Of a stretch of DNA of 64,000 bases, positions 53,962 to 63,283 are shown piece after piece. The notes beneath the pieces were generated by a model, which did no database searches, was not told where the DNA came from, and saw only the letters and a program-made list of their open reading frames with translations. Location: NCBI RefSeq assembly GCF_020535545.1, contig NZ_CP084753.1:248001-312000 (forward strand), written 5' to 3'. The translations under genes and the position numbers were made by a program. Source of the DNA: Roseateles sp. XES5 (GTDB taxonomy: Bacteria > Pseudomonadota > Alphaproteobacteria > Rhizobiales > Rhizobiaceae). Positions within the stretch are counted from its first letter, which is position 1. Each line of letters starts with the position of its first letter.

Positions 53962-55107
53962 GTGAGCGCTTCCGACGTCAAAATCCAGGTCGACAAGGTC
54001 TACAAGATTTTCGGCAACCGGCCGGACGATGCGATTGCCGAACTGAGGGCCGGGGCGCAGAAAGCCGAGGTCTTGCAGAAAACCGGCTGCGTCGTCGGCC
54101 TCAAGGACATCGATTTTTCGATCCGCCGTGGCGAGACCTTCGTCATCATGGGCCTTTCGGGCTCCGGAAAATCCACGCTGATCCGCCATTTCAACCGGCT
54201 GATCGAGCCCACCGCCGGTCGCATTCTCGTCGACGGCCGCAACATCATGGAGATGAACGCGAAGGAACTCATCGCTTTCCGCCGCAACGGCATTTCGATG
54301 GTCTTTCAACGCTTCGGTCTGCTGCCGCACCAGACGGTGCTGGAGAACACGATCTGCGGCCCGATCCTGCAAGGCATGAACCGGCGCGAGGCGGTGGCCC
54401 TTGGCATGGAACAGCTGGAGCTTGTCGGGCTCAAGGGCTTCGAGAACCGCTTTCCACGCCAGCTTTCCGGCGGCATGCAGCAGCGCGTCGGCCTTGCCCG
54501 GGCGCTCGCGACAAAGGCGGACGTGCTGTTGATGGACGAGGCCTTCAGCGCCCTCGACCCTTTGATCAAGAGCGACATGCAGGAGCAGTTGAAGGACATC
54601 CAGGCACGGCTGAAGAAGACCATCATCTTCATCACCCACGACCTCGATGAGGCCCTGCATCTCGGCGACCGTATCGCCATCCTGAAAGACGGGGAACTGC
54701 GCCAGGTCGGCACGGGCGAGGAAATCCTGTTCCGTCCCGCGGACGACTATGTCGAACGTTTCGTGCGCAAGGTCGATCTGTCGCGCGCGCTTTACGCCCA
54801 TGAAGCCTTTGAAAAGGTTCCGGTCCTGACGGAGGCGGATGCGACATCCGAACGATCCTCGGCATTGCTGCGTGACCATCCTGGCGTCATCGTCACCAAT
54901 GGCGTGATGCCGCGCCTTCTGGCACGCGGGACTGCGGGCACGGCCGTACCGGTGGCATCCGTCGATGCCGGAGCCGCCATCGGCCATTGCTTCCCGCTGC
55001 TCGCAGCGCAAGACGCCATCCTCGTCATGGAGAACGGGGCGGCGGTCGGCATGCTCACACGCGAAATGGCCTTCAAGGCACTTTCCCGCTCCGCACGCGC
55101 GGCCTGA
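53962..55107 (+). CDS. Glycine betaine/choline-type ABC transporter ATP-binding protein
   Basis: This is a 381-residue ATPase of the ProV/OpuAA type with VDKVYKIFGNRP, Walker A GLSGSGKST, signature LSGGMQQRVGLARAL, Walker B LLMDEAFSALD, and H-loop FITHDLDEALH. A C-terminal CBS-like regulatory region follows (DHPGVIVTNGVMPRLLARG ... VLVMENGAAVGMLTREMAFKAL). The start is GTG at 53962 after GGGAG. It powers the betaine/choline uptake system, which would feed the sarcosine pathway. Confidence 0.9.
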   Translation: MSASDVKIQVDKVYKIFGNRPDDAIAELRAGAQKAEVLQKTGCVVGLKDIDFSIRRGETFVIMGLSGSGKSTLIRHFNRLIEPTAGRILVDGRNIMEMNAKELIAFRRNGISMVFQRFGLLPHQTVLENTICGPILQGMNRREAVALGMEQLELVGLKGFENRFPRQLSGGMQQRVGLARALATKADVLLMDEAFSALDPLIKSDMQEQLKDIQARLKKTIIFITHDLDEALHLGDRIAILKDGELRQVGTGEEILFRPADDYVERFVRKVDLSRALYAHEAFEKVPVLTEADATSERSSALLRDHPGVIVTNGVMPRLLARGTAGTAVPVASVDAGAAIGHCFPLLAAQDAILVMENGAAVGMLTREMAFKALSRSARAA

Positions 55108-55139
55108 ATTCCGCTTTCCCGTTCAAGAGAATGATCCCG

Positions 55140-56024
55140 ATGAAGAGCCATGTGCTGACCGTATCCTGCCAATCGACCCGCGGCATCGTCGCTGCGATCA
55201 CCGGCTACCTCGCCGAGAAGGGGTGCTACATCTCCGATTCGTCGCAGTTCGACGATCTGGAGACGGGCCTGTTCTTCATGCGCCTCACCTTCCTGTCGCA
55301 GGAAGGCGTGTCGGAAGAGGACATCAAGTCGGGCTTCGCTCCCGTCGCCAAGAAATACGCGATGACCCATCGCTTCAACGACAGCGACGAGCGCATGAAG
55401 GTGCTGCTCATGGTCTCGCGCTTCGGCCACTGCCTCAACGACCTGCTCTACCGCTGGAAGATCGGCGCCCTGCCGATCGATATCGTCGGCGTCGTTTCCA
55501 ACCACTTCGATTACCAGAAGGTCATCGTCAATCACGACATCCCCTTCCACCACATCAAGGTGACGAAGGAGAACAAGCCGCAGGCCGAAGCCCGTCTGAT
55601 GGAAGTGGTCGAGCAGTCCGGCGCCGAACTCATCGTTCTCGCCCGCTACATGCAGGTCCTGTCGGATGCCGTCTGCAAGCGCATGTCGGGCCGCATCATC
55701 AACATCCACCATTCCTTCCTGCCGTCGTTCAAGGGTGCCAACCCCTACAAGCAGGCCTTCGAGCGCGGCGTGAAGCTGATCGGCGCGACGGCGCACTACG
55801 TCACGGAAGACCTCGACGAGGGTCCGATCATCGAGCAGGACGTCGCGCGCATCACCCATGCGCAGTCGGCGGAGGACTATGTCTCGATCGGCCGCGACGT
55901 GGAGAGCCAGGTTCTCGCGCGCGCCGTGCACGCCCACATCCACCACCGCACCTTCATGAACGGCAACAAGACCATCGTCTTCCCGCCGTCGCCAGGCTCC
56001 TACGCCTCCGAGCGCATGGGGTGA
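55140..56024 (+). CDS. purU: Formyltetrahydrofolate deformylase
   Basis: This is a 294-residue enzyme with an N-terminal ACT domain (LTVSCQSTRGIVAAITGYLAEKGCYISDSSQFDD) and a C-terminal formyltransferase-like domain (VSNHFDYQ, NIHHSFLPSFKGANPY, GATAHYVTEDLDEGPIIEQD). It splits 10-formyl-THF into formate and THF. Start at 55140 by family N-terminus; the ATG at 55131 is also in frame. It follows the betaine transporter and precedes folD, so C1 units from sarcosine oxidase can leave as formate. Confidence 0.95.
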   Translation: MKSHVLTVSCQSTRGIVAAITGYLAEKGCYISDSSQFDDLETGLFFMRLTFLSQEGVSEEDIKSGFAPVAKKYAMTHRFNDSDERMKVLLMVSRFGHCLNDLLYRWKIGALPIDIVGVVSNHFDYQKVIVNHDIPFHHIKVTKENKPQAEARLMEVVEQSGAELIVLARYMQVLSDAVCKRMSGRIINIHHSFLPSFKGANPYKQAFERGVKLIGATAHYVTEDLDEGPIIEQDVARITHAQSAEDYVSIGRDVESQVLARAVHAHIHHRTFMNGNKTIVFPPSPGSYASERMG

Positions 56025-56027
56025 ACG

Positions 56028-56921
56028 GTGGCGACCACTGTTATCGATGGGAAGCAGGTTGCCGCTTCCGTGATTGAGGCCGTGAAGTCGGCCACGACAG
56101 CCCTGGAAAAGGACGCGGGCGTCAAGCCCGGCCTTGCCGTCGTCATTGTCGGCGATGATCCGGCGAGCCACGCCTATGTCGGCGCCAAGAGCCGTATGTC
56201 GAAGGAATGCGGCTTCACCTCCATCCAGCATACGCTGCCCGAGGAGACGACGCAGGAAGAACTCGCCCGCCTCGTCGAGACGCTGAATGGCGATGACAGC
56301 ATCCACGGCATCCTCGTCCAGCTTCCGCTGCCCAAGCATCTCGATTCCGATCCGATCATCCAGTCGATCAAGCCGGAGAAGGACGTCGACGGCCTGCATG
56401 TCGTCAATGCCGGCAAGGTCGCGACGGGCGATCTCGACGGCGGCCTCGTCTCCTGCACGCCGGCGGGCGCCATGGTCTTCGTGCGCCGCACCCATGGCAA
56501 CGACCTTTCCGGTCTCAATGCCGTGGTGATCGGCCGGTCCAATCTCTTCGGCAAGCCGATGTCGGCCCTGCTGCTCGCCGCTAATGCGACGGTGACGACC
56601 GCCCATTCGCGCACCAAGGATCTCGCGGGCGTCTGCCGCAACGCCGATATTCTCGTTGCCGCCGTCGGCCGCGCGGAAATGGTGAGGGGCGACTGGGTGA
56701 AACCCGGTGCGACCGTCATCGATGTCGGCATCAACCGCATCACCACGGCCGAGGGCAAGGCGCGCCTCGTCGGCGATGTCGCCTTCGAGGAATGCGCAAA
56801 GGTTGCAGGCGTCATCACGCCGGTTCCGGGCGGCGTCGGCCCGATGACCATCGCCATGCTGATGGCCAACACCGTCATCGCCGCCTACCGCAAGGCCGGT
56901 CGCACGCCGCCGAGGTTCTGA
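56028..56921 (+). CDS. folD: Methylenetetrahydrofolate dehydrogenase/cyclohydrolase
   Basis: This is a 297-residue bifunctional enzyme. The catalytic Lys is in [13 protein letters not shown], followed by [31 protein letters not shown] and [15 protein letters not shown]. It oxidises 5,10-methylene-THF to 10-formyl-THF. The start is GTG at 56028, only 3 nt past the purU stop. Sox, FolD and PurU together form a complete path from sarcosine methyl to formate. Confidence 0.95.
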   Translation: MATTVIDGKQVAASVIEAVKSATTALEKDAGVKPGLAVVIVGDDPASHAYVGAKSRMSKECGFTSIQHTLPEETTQEELARLVETLNGDDSIHGILVQLPLPKHLDSDPIIQSIKPEKDVDGLHVVNAGKVATGDLDGGLVSCTPAGAMVFVRRTHGNDLSGLNAVVIGRSNLFGKPMSALLLAANATVTTAHSRTKDLAGVCRNADILVAAVGRAEMVRGDWVKPGATVIDVGINRITTAEGKARLVGDVAFEECAKVAGVITPVPGGVGPMTIAMLMANTVIAAYRKAGRTPPRF

Positions 56922-56932
56922 GCAGCGCTCAG
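56918..56932 (+). terminator. Hairpin at the folD stop
   Basis: CTGAGC-AGC-GCTCAG forms a 6-bp stem that includes the folD stop codon. No T run follows. It could be a weak 3'-end structure between convergent folD and the M24 gene. Confidence 0.3.
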
Positions 56933-57041
56933 CGTCGAACAGCGCAACCCGTTGGATTCATGTCTTCCACGCCGGAAGAGCCGCTCCGAATCCCTTCGAT
57001 GCCGAGGATCCAAACGCGCACACCGTTATGGTTTCACCCAA

Positions 57042-58145
57042 CTAGATCTCTACAACGTGAAGGGATCGTGGAAGGCTGGAGAAAATCTCGGGCCCATTTT
57101 CGCGCAGGATGACGATATCCTCGAGGCGAATGCCGAAGCGGCCAGGCAGGTAGATGCCGGGTTCTATGGAGAAGACCATGCCTTCTTCCAGCACCGTTTC
57201 CGAGGTCGCGGTGATATAGGGCGGCTCATGGGCGTCGATGCCCATGCCATGGCCCGTGCGGTGCACGAAATACTCGCCATAGCCCGCGTCGGCGATGACC
57301 TTGCGGGCAGCCTCGTCCACCTCCCGCGCAACGACGCCGGGACGGGCAGCCTTCAGCGCGGCCTGCACGGCCTTCTCGACGATGGCGTGGACTTCGCCAT
57401 AGCCTTCCGGTGGGACGCCGACCACGGCCATGCGGGTGATGTCGGAGGGGAAACCCTGCTTGCGCCCGCCTATGTCGATCACCACCGCATCGCCTTCCTG
57501 GATAAGGCGGTCGCTTGCCGAATGGTGCGGGAAAGCGCCGTTGCCGCCCGCGCCGACGATCCAGAACTGCGGCTCTGCGCCTTCCGAAGCGAAGTGCGCG
57601 CGAATCTCGGCGGCGACATCCTTCTCGCTCATGCCGGGCCGGAGGGCGGCAAAGGCCGCCTGCATGGCGCGGTCGGCGATGCCGGCGTTCATCTTCAGCT
57701 TGGCATATTCGCTGTCGTCCTTGCGCATGCGCAGGCCGCCAAGCGTTATCGGCGTGAAATCGCGGCGGGTATCGACAGGCAGCGCGTCGAGCAACAGCAG
57801 GGCGAAGTCGGCGCGCATCGTTTCGTCCAGTGCGACGAGGCCGGGCGCTTCAGCGCCGATGGCGGACAGCGCCGCGCGGAGAGCGGCGTCCGGGCCTTCG
57901 TCATCCGCCCAGTTGTGGAAGAGGATGTCGGTGAATTCGCGGGTACCTTCGGCATTCAGCGCCGGCATCAGGAAGGTTTCTTTTTCGCGGCCGACGAGCA
58001 ACAGGCAGGGGCGCTCGTCGGGATGCGGATGGAAGCCAAGCACCCAGTCCATGTGGGAGCCGGGCGCGATGGCGACGAGCCCGGTGCCGGTCTCGGCCAT
58101 GCGCTGGCGCAGCGCCTTCAGGCGCGCGGTGGATTGTTCGGTCAT
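57042..58145 (-). CDS. M24-family Xaa-Pro peptidase
   Basis: This is a 367-residue protein with an N-terminal creatinase/prolidase domain and a C-terminal M24 domain. All metal ligands are present: two Asp in VVIDIGGRKQGFPSDITRM, His in HRTGHGMGIDAHEPPY, Glu in FSIEPGIY and Glu in RLEDIVIL. It is therefore a metallopeptidase (PepQ/Xaa-Pro dipeptidase-like), not a creatinase. The start at 58145 has GGAGA upstream. It is the last gene of the hydantoinase operon, 14 bp after the racemase gene. Confidence 0.85.
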   Translation of the reverse strand: MTEQSTARLKALRQRMAETGTGLVAIAPGSHMDWVLGFHPHPDERPCLLLVGREKETFLMPALNAEGTREFTDILFHNWADDEGPDAALRAALSAIGAEAPGLVALDETMRADFALLLLDALPVDTRRDFTPITLGGLRMRKDDSEYAKLKMNAGIADRAMQAAFAALRPGMSEKDVAAEIRAHFASEGAEPQFWIVGAGGNGAFPHHSASDRLIQEGDAVVIDIGGRKQGFPSDITRMAVVGVPPEGYGEVHAIVEKAVQAALKAARPGVVAREVDEAARKVIADAGYGEYFVHRTGHGMGIDAHEPPYITATSETVLEEGMVFSIEPGIYLPGRFGIRLEDIVILRENGPEIFSSLPRSLHVVEI

Positions 58146-58159
58146 TGTCTTCTCCTCAT

Positions 58160-58972
58160 TCAGGCGGCGGGAATGACGATGCGGCTGCCGAAGACCGGCC
58201 CGTCGTCCGGAAAGGCATCGAAGGCGGCAAGCTCGGCTTCCGAAGGCGCCTCGCAGGAGCCCTTGCGGCTCGGCACCCAGCCGCATTGCCGCTTGAGAAG
58301 CGCGGCATATTCAGCCCGCTTCAGGGCGGCAATGGATGGATCGATGACGGGAACGGCAAGTTCCCTCTCGATCTCCTTGTAAAAGCCGATCTCCATCGTG
58401 CAGCCGAGGACCAGGGCCTCCGCCCCGTCCTCCTCCACGGCCTTGCGGCCGGCGGCCATCAGGCGGCGGTTGGTCTCGGCATGGTCGTTCTGGAAATCGT
58501 CGACGCCGAGGCCGACATCGTAGAAGCCGGCAAGGCGGTCGGCATGGCCGTAGCCATGCACGGTCGTCTGCATCTGGTGGACCCATTTGCGCCGGCCGAC
58601 GATGACGCCGAAACGGTTGGAAAGGCTGGCGGCGATCTCGCAGGAGGCGATGCAGGGCGCCGTCACGACCATCGTGCCGGAAATCTCGCGGGCGTCGTGC
58701 AGCGCCGTATCGTAGAAGCAGCCGATGGCGAGCGCGTCGAAACCTTCCAGCGCCGCCTGACGCACCGCGCGCATGATGCCGCGCGTCACCAGCGCCTCAT
58801 AGGTGCGGAACTCGATATGGGAAAAGCCATAGCGGGCTTTCGGCAGCGCCGTTACATGCACCTCCGTGCCGGGCAGCTTGTGATCGCGCGCCATGGCGGC
58901 GAAGATCATATCGACAGCGTCGTTCTCGCCGACGGGATTGAGATACATGATCTTGAGCGGTTGGGCACCCAT
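58160..58972 (-). CDS. Aspartate/glutamate/hydantoin racemase-family protein
   Basis: This is a 270-residue protein with the two active-site cysteines C85 (AIGCFYDTA) and C191 (VLGCTMEIGF) typical of the Asp/Glu/hydantoin racemase superfamily. It is longer than classical hydantoin racemases because of a C-terminal tail. In an operon with hyuA and hyuB, racemisation of 5-substituted hydantoins or of a carbamoyl amino acid is likely. It lies 58 bp after the hyuB stop. Confidence 0.85.
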   Translation of the reverse strand: MGAQPLKIMYLNPVGENDAVDMIFAAMARDHKLPGTEVHVTALPKARYGFSHIEFRTYEALVTRGIMRAVRQAALEGFDALAIGCFYDTALHDAREISGTMVVTAPCIASCEIAASLSNRFGVIVGRRKWVHQMQTTVHGYGHADRLAGFYDVGLGVDDFQNDHAETNRRLMAAGRKAVEEDGAEALVLGCTMEIGFYKEIERELAVPVIDPSIAALKRAEYAALLKRQCGWVPSRKGSCEAPSEAELAAFDAFPDDGPVFGSRIVIPAA

Positions 58973-59030
58973 GCGTTCCTCCTCCGTAGGGTTCTGATCC
59001 CCGGCCGGCAGGCCGGGGATCCTTGTGATT

Positions 59031-60695
59031 TCAGGGGCTGACGCCGTAGACCTCGCGGGCGCGTTCGGCAGTGATGTAGCCGTTCCTGATATCCTCGCGC
59101 ACCAGTGCCGGATCGCGCTCCTTGGGGTCGCCGACGCCGCCGCCTGCGCCGGTGATCACGCGGATCACGTCGTCCTTGTCGACGCGGATGCCCGAGGCGA
59201 AGGCGTAGCGCTCGGATTGCCCGTTCTTGCGCAGCACGAGCGCATAGTTGGCCGAACCCTCATTGCCGCCGTCGAGCGACCAGGGAAGGATGCGCGAACG
59301 GGTATAGCCGAGCGTCAGGAAGGAATCGTCGCGGCGGATGCGGTAGTCGAGCCGGATGCCGTAGCCGCCGGTCCATTTTCCCTCGCCGCCCGGATCGGTA
59401 TTCAACTCCATGCGGTCGACGACGAGGCCGTTGCGCGCCTCGGAGATTTCCGCCGGGCAGTTGTAGGTCTCGCCGTGCACGCCGGAGAAGATCGCCGAAT
59501 TGCCGTCACGGCCGTTCGAAGCGCCCCAGCCGCCGATCTGCGGTTCGATGATCGTGTATTGCCGGCCCGTATCTGGGTGGATGCCGCCGATGAAGGTGCC
59601 GGCGATGGAGGAGAAGTGCCCGGCAGGCAGCTTTTCCGGCATGTGCGGGGCAAGGCAGCGCCAGACGAGGTCGTAGCCGCGGATGCCGATCTCGTAATAG
59701 AAGCCGACGGCCGCCGGCTCCTTGGCATGGAAGCACGAGCCTTCGCGTGTCAGCACCTTCAGCGGGCGGAAGGAGCCTTCGTTGGCGGGCGACGTCGGGT
59801 CGGTGAGCGCCTTGAAGATGACCTGCATGCTGACGAGCGTGTCGTCGTAGCCGGCATTCGACGGCCCGGTGTCCTGGTCCGGATTGTCTCTGAGATCGAT
59901 GAGGAACTCCGTCTCCGAGAGCGTCACCTTGACGTTGAACATGCGCCCGTCGTCCTGCTCCTCCGTCAGTTCGAAGGTGCCGTGCGGGAGCTTCGCGAGT
60001 TCGGCGAGCGCGATTTTCTCGCCGTGGTCCATGAAGCTCGCCATGGCCGCCTCGAAGGTGGCGACGGTGTATTTTTCCGCAAGTTCGGCAAGGCGCTTGG
60101 CGCCGATGCGAACGGAAGCGATGGCCGCCCAGAGGTCTCCCTCCAGGAAGTCGGGCATGCGCGAATTGACGGTGATGATGTCGAAGATGCCTGGGATTGC
60201 CTCGCCCTTCGAGATCATCTTGATGGCGGGAAGACGAAGGCCCTCCTGGAAGATTTCCGTCGCATCGGCCGAGAGCGACCCCGGCGACTTGCCGCCGACG
60301 TCAGAGTTGTGCGCGATGTTGGCGGTCCAGGCAATCAGCCGCCCGCCGGAAAAGACTGGCATGCAGACGACGAGGTCGTTGAGATGGGTGACGCCGCCGT
60401 AATAGGGGTCGTTGGTGATGAAGACGTCGCCGGGCTGGATGTCGCCCGGCCTGGAGAACTTCTGCAGCAGGACCTTCACCGACTTGTCGAGCACGCCGAT
60501 GAAGCCGGGAATGCCGGCGCCCGATGAGGCAAGGCGTCCTGCCGCGTCGGTGATGCCCGTGCCCATGTCGAGCACTTCGTAGATGATGGAACTCATCGCC
60601 GTCTTGCGCATGGCCGCAAACATCTCGTCGGCGGTCGCCTGCAGCGAGTTCTGGATGATCTCGAGCGTGATCGGGTCGTGGGAAGCTGTCGTCAT
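59031..60695 (-). CDS. hyuB: Hydantoinase B / oxoprolinase beta subunit
   Basis: This is a 554-residue HyuB-type subunit: DPITLEIIQNSLQATADEMFAAM, PGFIGVLDKSVK, GDVFITNDPYYGGVTHLNDLVV, VGGKSPGSLSADATEIFQEGLRLP, and the C-terminal GAGGGVGDPKERDP. It is of the ATP-dependent hydantoinase / 5-oxoprolinase group. The ATG at 60695 has GGAG 8 nt upstream; a GTG at 60704 is the alternative. It follows hyuA with a 12-nt gap and works with it as one enzyme. Confidence 0.92.
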   Translation of the reverse strand: MTTASHDPITLEIIQNSLQATADEMFAAMRKTAMSSIIYEVLDMGTGITDAAGRLASSGAGIPGFIGVLDKSVKVLLQKFSRPGDIQPGDVFITNDPYYGGVTHLNDLVVCMPVFSGGRLIAWTANIAHNSDVGGKSPGSLSADATEIFQEGLRLPAIKMISKGEAIPGIFDIITVNSRMPDFLEGDLWAAIASVRIGAKRLAELAEKYTVATFEAAMASFMDHGEKIALAELAKLPHGTFELTEEQDDGRMFNVKVTLSETEFLIDLRDNPDQDTGPSNAGYDDTLVSMQVIFKALTDPTSPANEGSFRPLKVLTREGSCFHAKEPAAVGFYYEIGIRGYDLVWRCLAPHMPEKLPAGHFSSIAGTFIGGIHPDTGRQYTIIEPQIGGWGASNGRDGNSAIFSGVHGETYNCPAEISEARNGLVVDRMELNTDPGGEGKWTGGYGIRLDYRIRRDDSFLTLGYTRSRILPWSLDGGNEGSANYALVLRKNGQSERYAFASGIRVDKDDVIRVITGAGGGVGDPKERDPALVREDIRNGYITAERAREVYGVSP

Positions 60696-60707
60696 GTCCC
60701 GCACTCC

Positions 60708-62780
60708 TCAGGCTTTCAGATTGATATGGATATTGCCGAAACCGTCGATCTCGACGCGGTTGCCGGGGTGGATGACGATCGTGGTGCCCGGATCCTCGAT
60801 GATCGCGGGACCGATGAAGGCCATGCCGGGTTCCAGCTTCTCGCCGTCGTAGATCGCGGCCGGGTGGATGCCTTCGAGCGCGTAGTCGACCTTGCGCTCA
60901 CCCTTGCGCGCGGCGGAGGCGGGCGTCGCCGAGAGCGGCCTTTCCTGCATCTTCAGCTTGCCGACCTCGGCCGAGGCGACAAGGTGGATGCCGACCAGCT
61001 CGACGGGAGCGTCAAGACGGTAGGTATATTCCCGCTGGTAGGTTTCGTGGAAGGCGGCCTCGATGGCGGCAAGGCTTTCGTCGGTGATCGCGTCCTCGAT
61101 GAGGACTTCGGTCGTGTGCTCCTGGTTCTGGTAGCGGAACTTGCCGTAACGCAGGAAGCGGACCTTCGCCGTGTCGACGCCTTCCTCGCCGAACTGCTGG
61201 TGGGCCAGGGTTTCCGTCTCGACGAAGAGCGCGTCTATGGCGGCGGCCGCGCCGGCCTTCAGATCGGCGAGCTTGGTGACGAAATAGTCGCGGCGCAGGT
61301 CCGACATCATCATGCCCCAGGCGGAGAACACCGAGGCGCCTGCGGGGATGACGACCTTCTTCACCCCCAGTTCCGTGCCGAGCGCCACGGCATGCATCGC
61401 ACCGCCGCCGCCGAAGGCGACGAGCGTGAAGTCGCGCGGGTCGAAGCCGCGATTGAGCGAGACGAGCTTCAGCGCGTTGACCATGTTGTTGTTGGCAATA
61501 CGCACGATGCCGCGCGCGACATCGTCGGCCGAGACGCCGAGCTTGGTGCCGACATCCGACAGCGCCTTTTCCGTCGCGGCCATGTCCGCGACAACGGAGC
61601 CGCCGCAGAAGTAATCGCGGTTGATGCGGCCAAGCCAGAGATTGGCGTCGGTGGTGGTGGCATTTGTGCCGCCGCGGCCATAGGCGGCGGGGCCGGGCAT
61701 GGCGCCGGCCGACTTGGGGCCGACATGCAGCTTGCCGAAGTCGTCGACCCAGGCGATGGAGCCGCCACCATTGCCGATCTCGACGAGATCGACCACCGGT
61801 ACCATGATCGGGTAGCCGGCCGAGGTGCGATCGCGCTCGATCCAGTAGTCCGTCATGATGCGGACCTGGCCGTCTTCGATCAGCGAGCACTTCGCCGTGG
61901 TGCCGCCGATATCGAGGGCCAGAACGTTCGGCTCGCCGATCAGCTTGCCGAGTTCAGCCGCGCCCCAGAAGCCGGAGGCCGGGCCGGATTCGACCATGGT
62001 GATCGGGATTTTCTTCACCGATTCAAGGGAATCCACGCCGCAGTTCGACTGCATCACGAAGAGGTTTCCGTCGAACCCCTTGCCGGCGAGGCCGTCATTG
62101 AGGCGCGATAGGTAACGTTCTGCCGTCGGCTGCACATAGGCGGACATGACGGTCGTGTTGGTGCGCTCGTATTCACGCCACTCGCGGGTGATCTGGTGCG
62201 AGGCGACGGTGGCGATTTCGGGCCACAGCCGCGCGATCTCCGCGATTGTCGCCCGCTCGTGGCCAGGATTGGCGTAGGAGTGCAGGAAGCAGACGGCGAT
62301 GGCTTCGACACCATCGGCGCGGAAGTCGTCGAGAATGGCGGGCAGGCCCGAGAGATCGAGCGGTTTCATCTCCGTGCCGTGGTAGTCGAAGCGCCCCGGC
62401 AGTTCGCGGCGCAGATATCTCGGAACGAAGGGCTCCGGCTTGCGGTAGTGCAGGTTGAAGAAGTCCGGCCGGTTGCCGCGGGCGATTTCCAGCGAATCCC
62501 GGAAGCCTTCCGTCGTGATGAGCCCGACCTTGACGCCCTTGCGCTCGGTCAGCGCGTTGATGACGACGGTGGTGCCATGGGCGAGGAAGTCGACCGTCTT
62601 CGGGTCGACGCCGCCCTTGTCGAGAACGTTCAGCACCCCCTGCTCGAAATTGGGCGGGGTGGTGTCGGACTTGGCCGTCGTGATGCGGGATTCGCCCGTT
62701 TCATGATCCGTCTCGAAGCAGACGAGATCGGTGAACGTGCCGCCGACATCGGTCGCGACACGGATGGTCTTCTGGCTCAT
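60708..62780 (-). CDS. hyuA: Hydantoinase A / oxoprolinase alpha subunit
   Basis: This is a 690-residue HyuA-type subunit. The N-terminal actin-like ATP site TDVGGTFTDLV, HGTTVVINALTERKG, LALDIGGTTAKCSLIEDG, GPKSAGAMPGPAAYGRGG and FGGGGAMHAVALGTELG match the family. It hydrolyses a lactam or hydantoin ring using ATP with HyuB. The start overlaps the GAF gene stop by one base (TGATG). Confidence 0.93.
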   Translation of the reverse strand: MSQKTIRVATDVGGTFTDLVCFETDHETGESRITTAKSDTTPPNFEQGVLNVLDKGGVDPKTVDFLAHGTTVVINALTERKGVKVGLITTEGFRDSLEIARGNRPDFFNLHYRKPEPFVPRYLRRELPGRFDYHGTEMKPLDLSGLPAILDDFRADGVEAIAVCFLHSYANPGHERATIAEIARLWPEIATVASHQITREWREYERTNTTVMSAYVQPTAERYLSRLNDGLAGKGFDGNLFVMQSNCGVDSLESVKKIPITMVESGPASGFWGAAELGKLIGEPNVLALDIGGTTAKCSLIEDGQVRIMTDYWIERDRTSAGYPIMVPVVDLVEIGNGGGSIAWVDDFGKLHVGPKSAGAMPGPAAYGRGGTNATTTDANLWLGRINRDYFCGGSVVADMAATEKALSDVGTKLGVSADDVARGIVRIANNNMVNALKLVSLNRGFDPRDFTLVAFGGGGAMHAVALGTELGVKKVVIPAGASVFSAWGMMMSDLRRDYFVTKLADLKAGAAAAIDALFVETETLAHQQFGEEGVDTAKVRFLRYGKFRYQNQEHTTEVLIEDAITDESLAAIEAAFHETYQREYTYRLDAPVELVGIHLVASAEVGKLKMQERPLSATPASAARKGERKVDYALEGIHPAAIYDGEKLEPGMAFIGPAIIEDPGTTIVIHPGNRVEIDGFGNIHINLKA

Positions 62781-63283
62781 CAGTTTTCCTCCCTCTTCTG
62801 CTGAGCGTGCAGCAGCATGCAGACGGCGCCGGGCAGTTTCAGCGCGTCGGCGGCGCGAATGCGGTCCTCGGTGTAGTAGTCGCGGTCATGCAGGCAATTC
62901 AGCGTGCCGATGACCTCGCCGTCGACGATGATCGGCACATTGATGACCGACTGGCAGCCGAGCGAGAGGATGAGCGCGTGGTCGTCGAAGACCTTGGCGA
63001 TATCCTCGATCGTGTTGGCGACGAAGGTCTCCTTGCGGTTCAGCGTGATCTCCGACCATTCGGTCTCGTTGTAGGGCTTGGTGCCGGAGACCGGGTAGAC
63101 ATCCGGCATGCTGGAATAGATGCGTTCGGACAGCTTGTCGGTCGTATCCGAGGTCATGATGGTGAAGAGCTTGACGCCGACGACGTCCTTCACGAGTTGC
63201 TCCAGCGCCGCATAGGCCTTGGCCGGCTGGCCGCCGGCGGCGGCAACGGCTTCGACGAAGGCGGTGTAATCAGGCATTTCCAT
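62780..63283 (-). CDS. GAF-domain protein
   Basis: This is a 167-residue protein formed by one GAF domain: GVKLFTIMTSDTTDKLSERIYSSMPDVYPVSGTKPYNETEW, ETFVANTIEDIAKVFDDH, LGCQSVINVPIIVDGEVIGTLNCLHDRDYYTEDRI. No output domain is present. The single cysteine in LGCQSV does not allow a firm assignment to methionine sulfoxide reductase. It may sense or bind the hydantoin substrate or act as an accessory subunit. The start at 63283 has GGAG 7 nt upstream and overlaps the ABC ATPase stop by 14 nt. Confidence 0.75.
   Translation of the reverse strand: MEMPDYTAFVEAVAAAGGQPAKAYAALEQLVKDVVGVKLFTIMTSDTTDKLSERIYSSMPDVYPVSGTKPYNETEWSEITLNRKETFVANTIEDIAKVFDDHALILSLGCQSVINVPIIVDGEVIGTLNCLHDRDYYTEDRIRAADALKLPGAVCMLLHAQQKREEN

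Noticed and set aside
55108..55139. Riboswitch (THF or glycine type) before purU/folD
   Set aside because: Only about 32 nt separate the ABC ATPase stop from the purU start, too short for a known aptamer.
57042..58145. Possible creatinase next to sarcosine oxidase
   Set aside because: Creatinases of the M24 fold lack the metal ligands; here both Asp, His and both Glu are all present, so a metallopeptidase is more likely.
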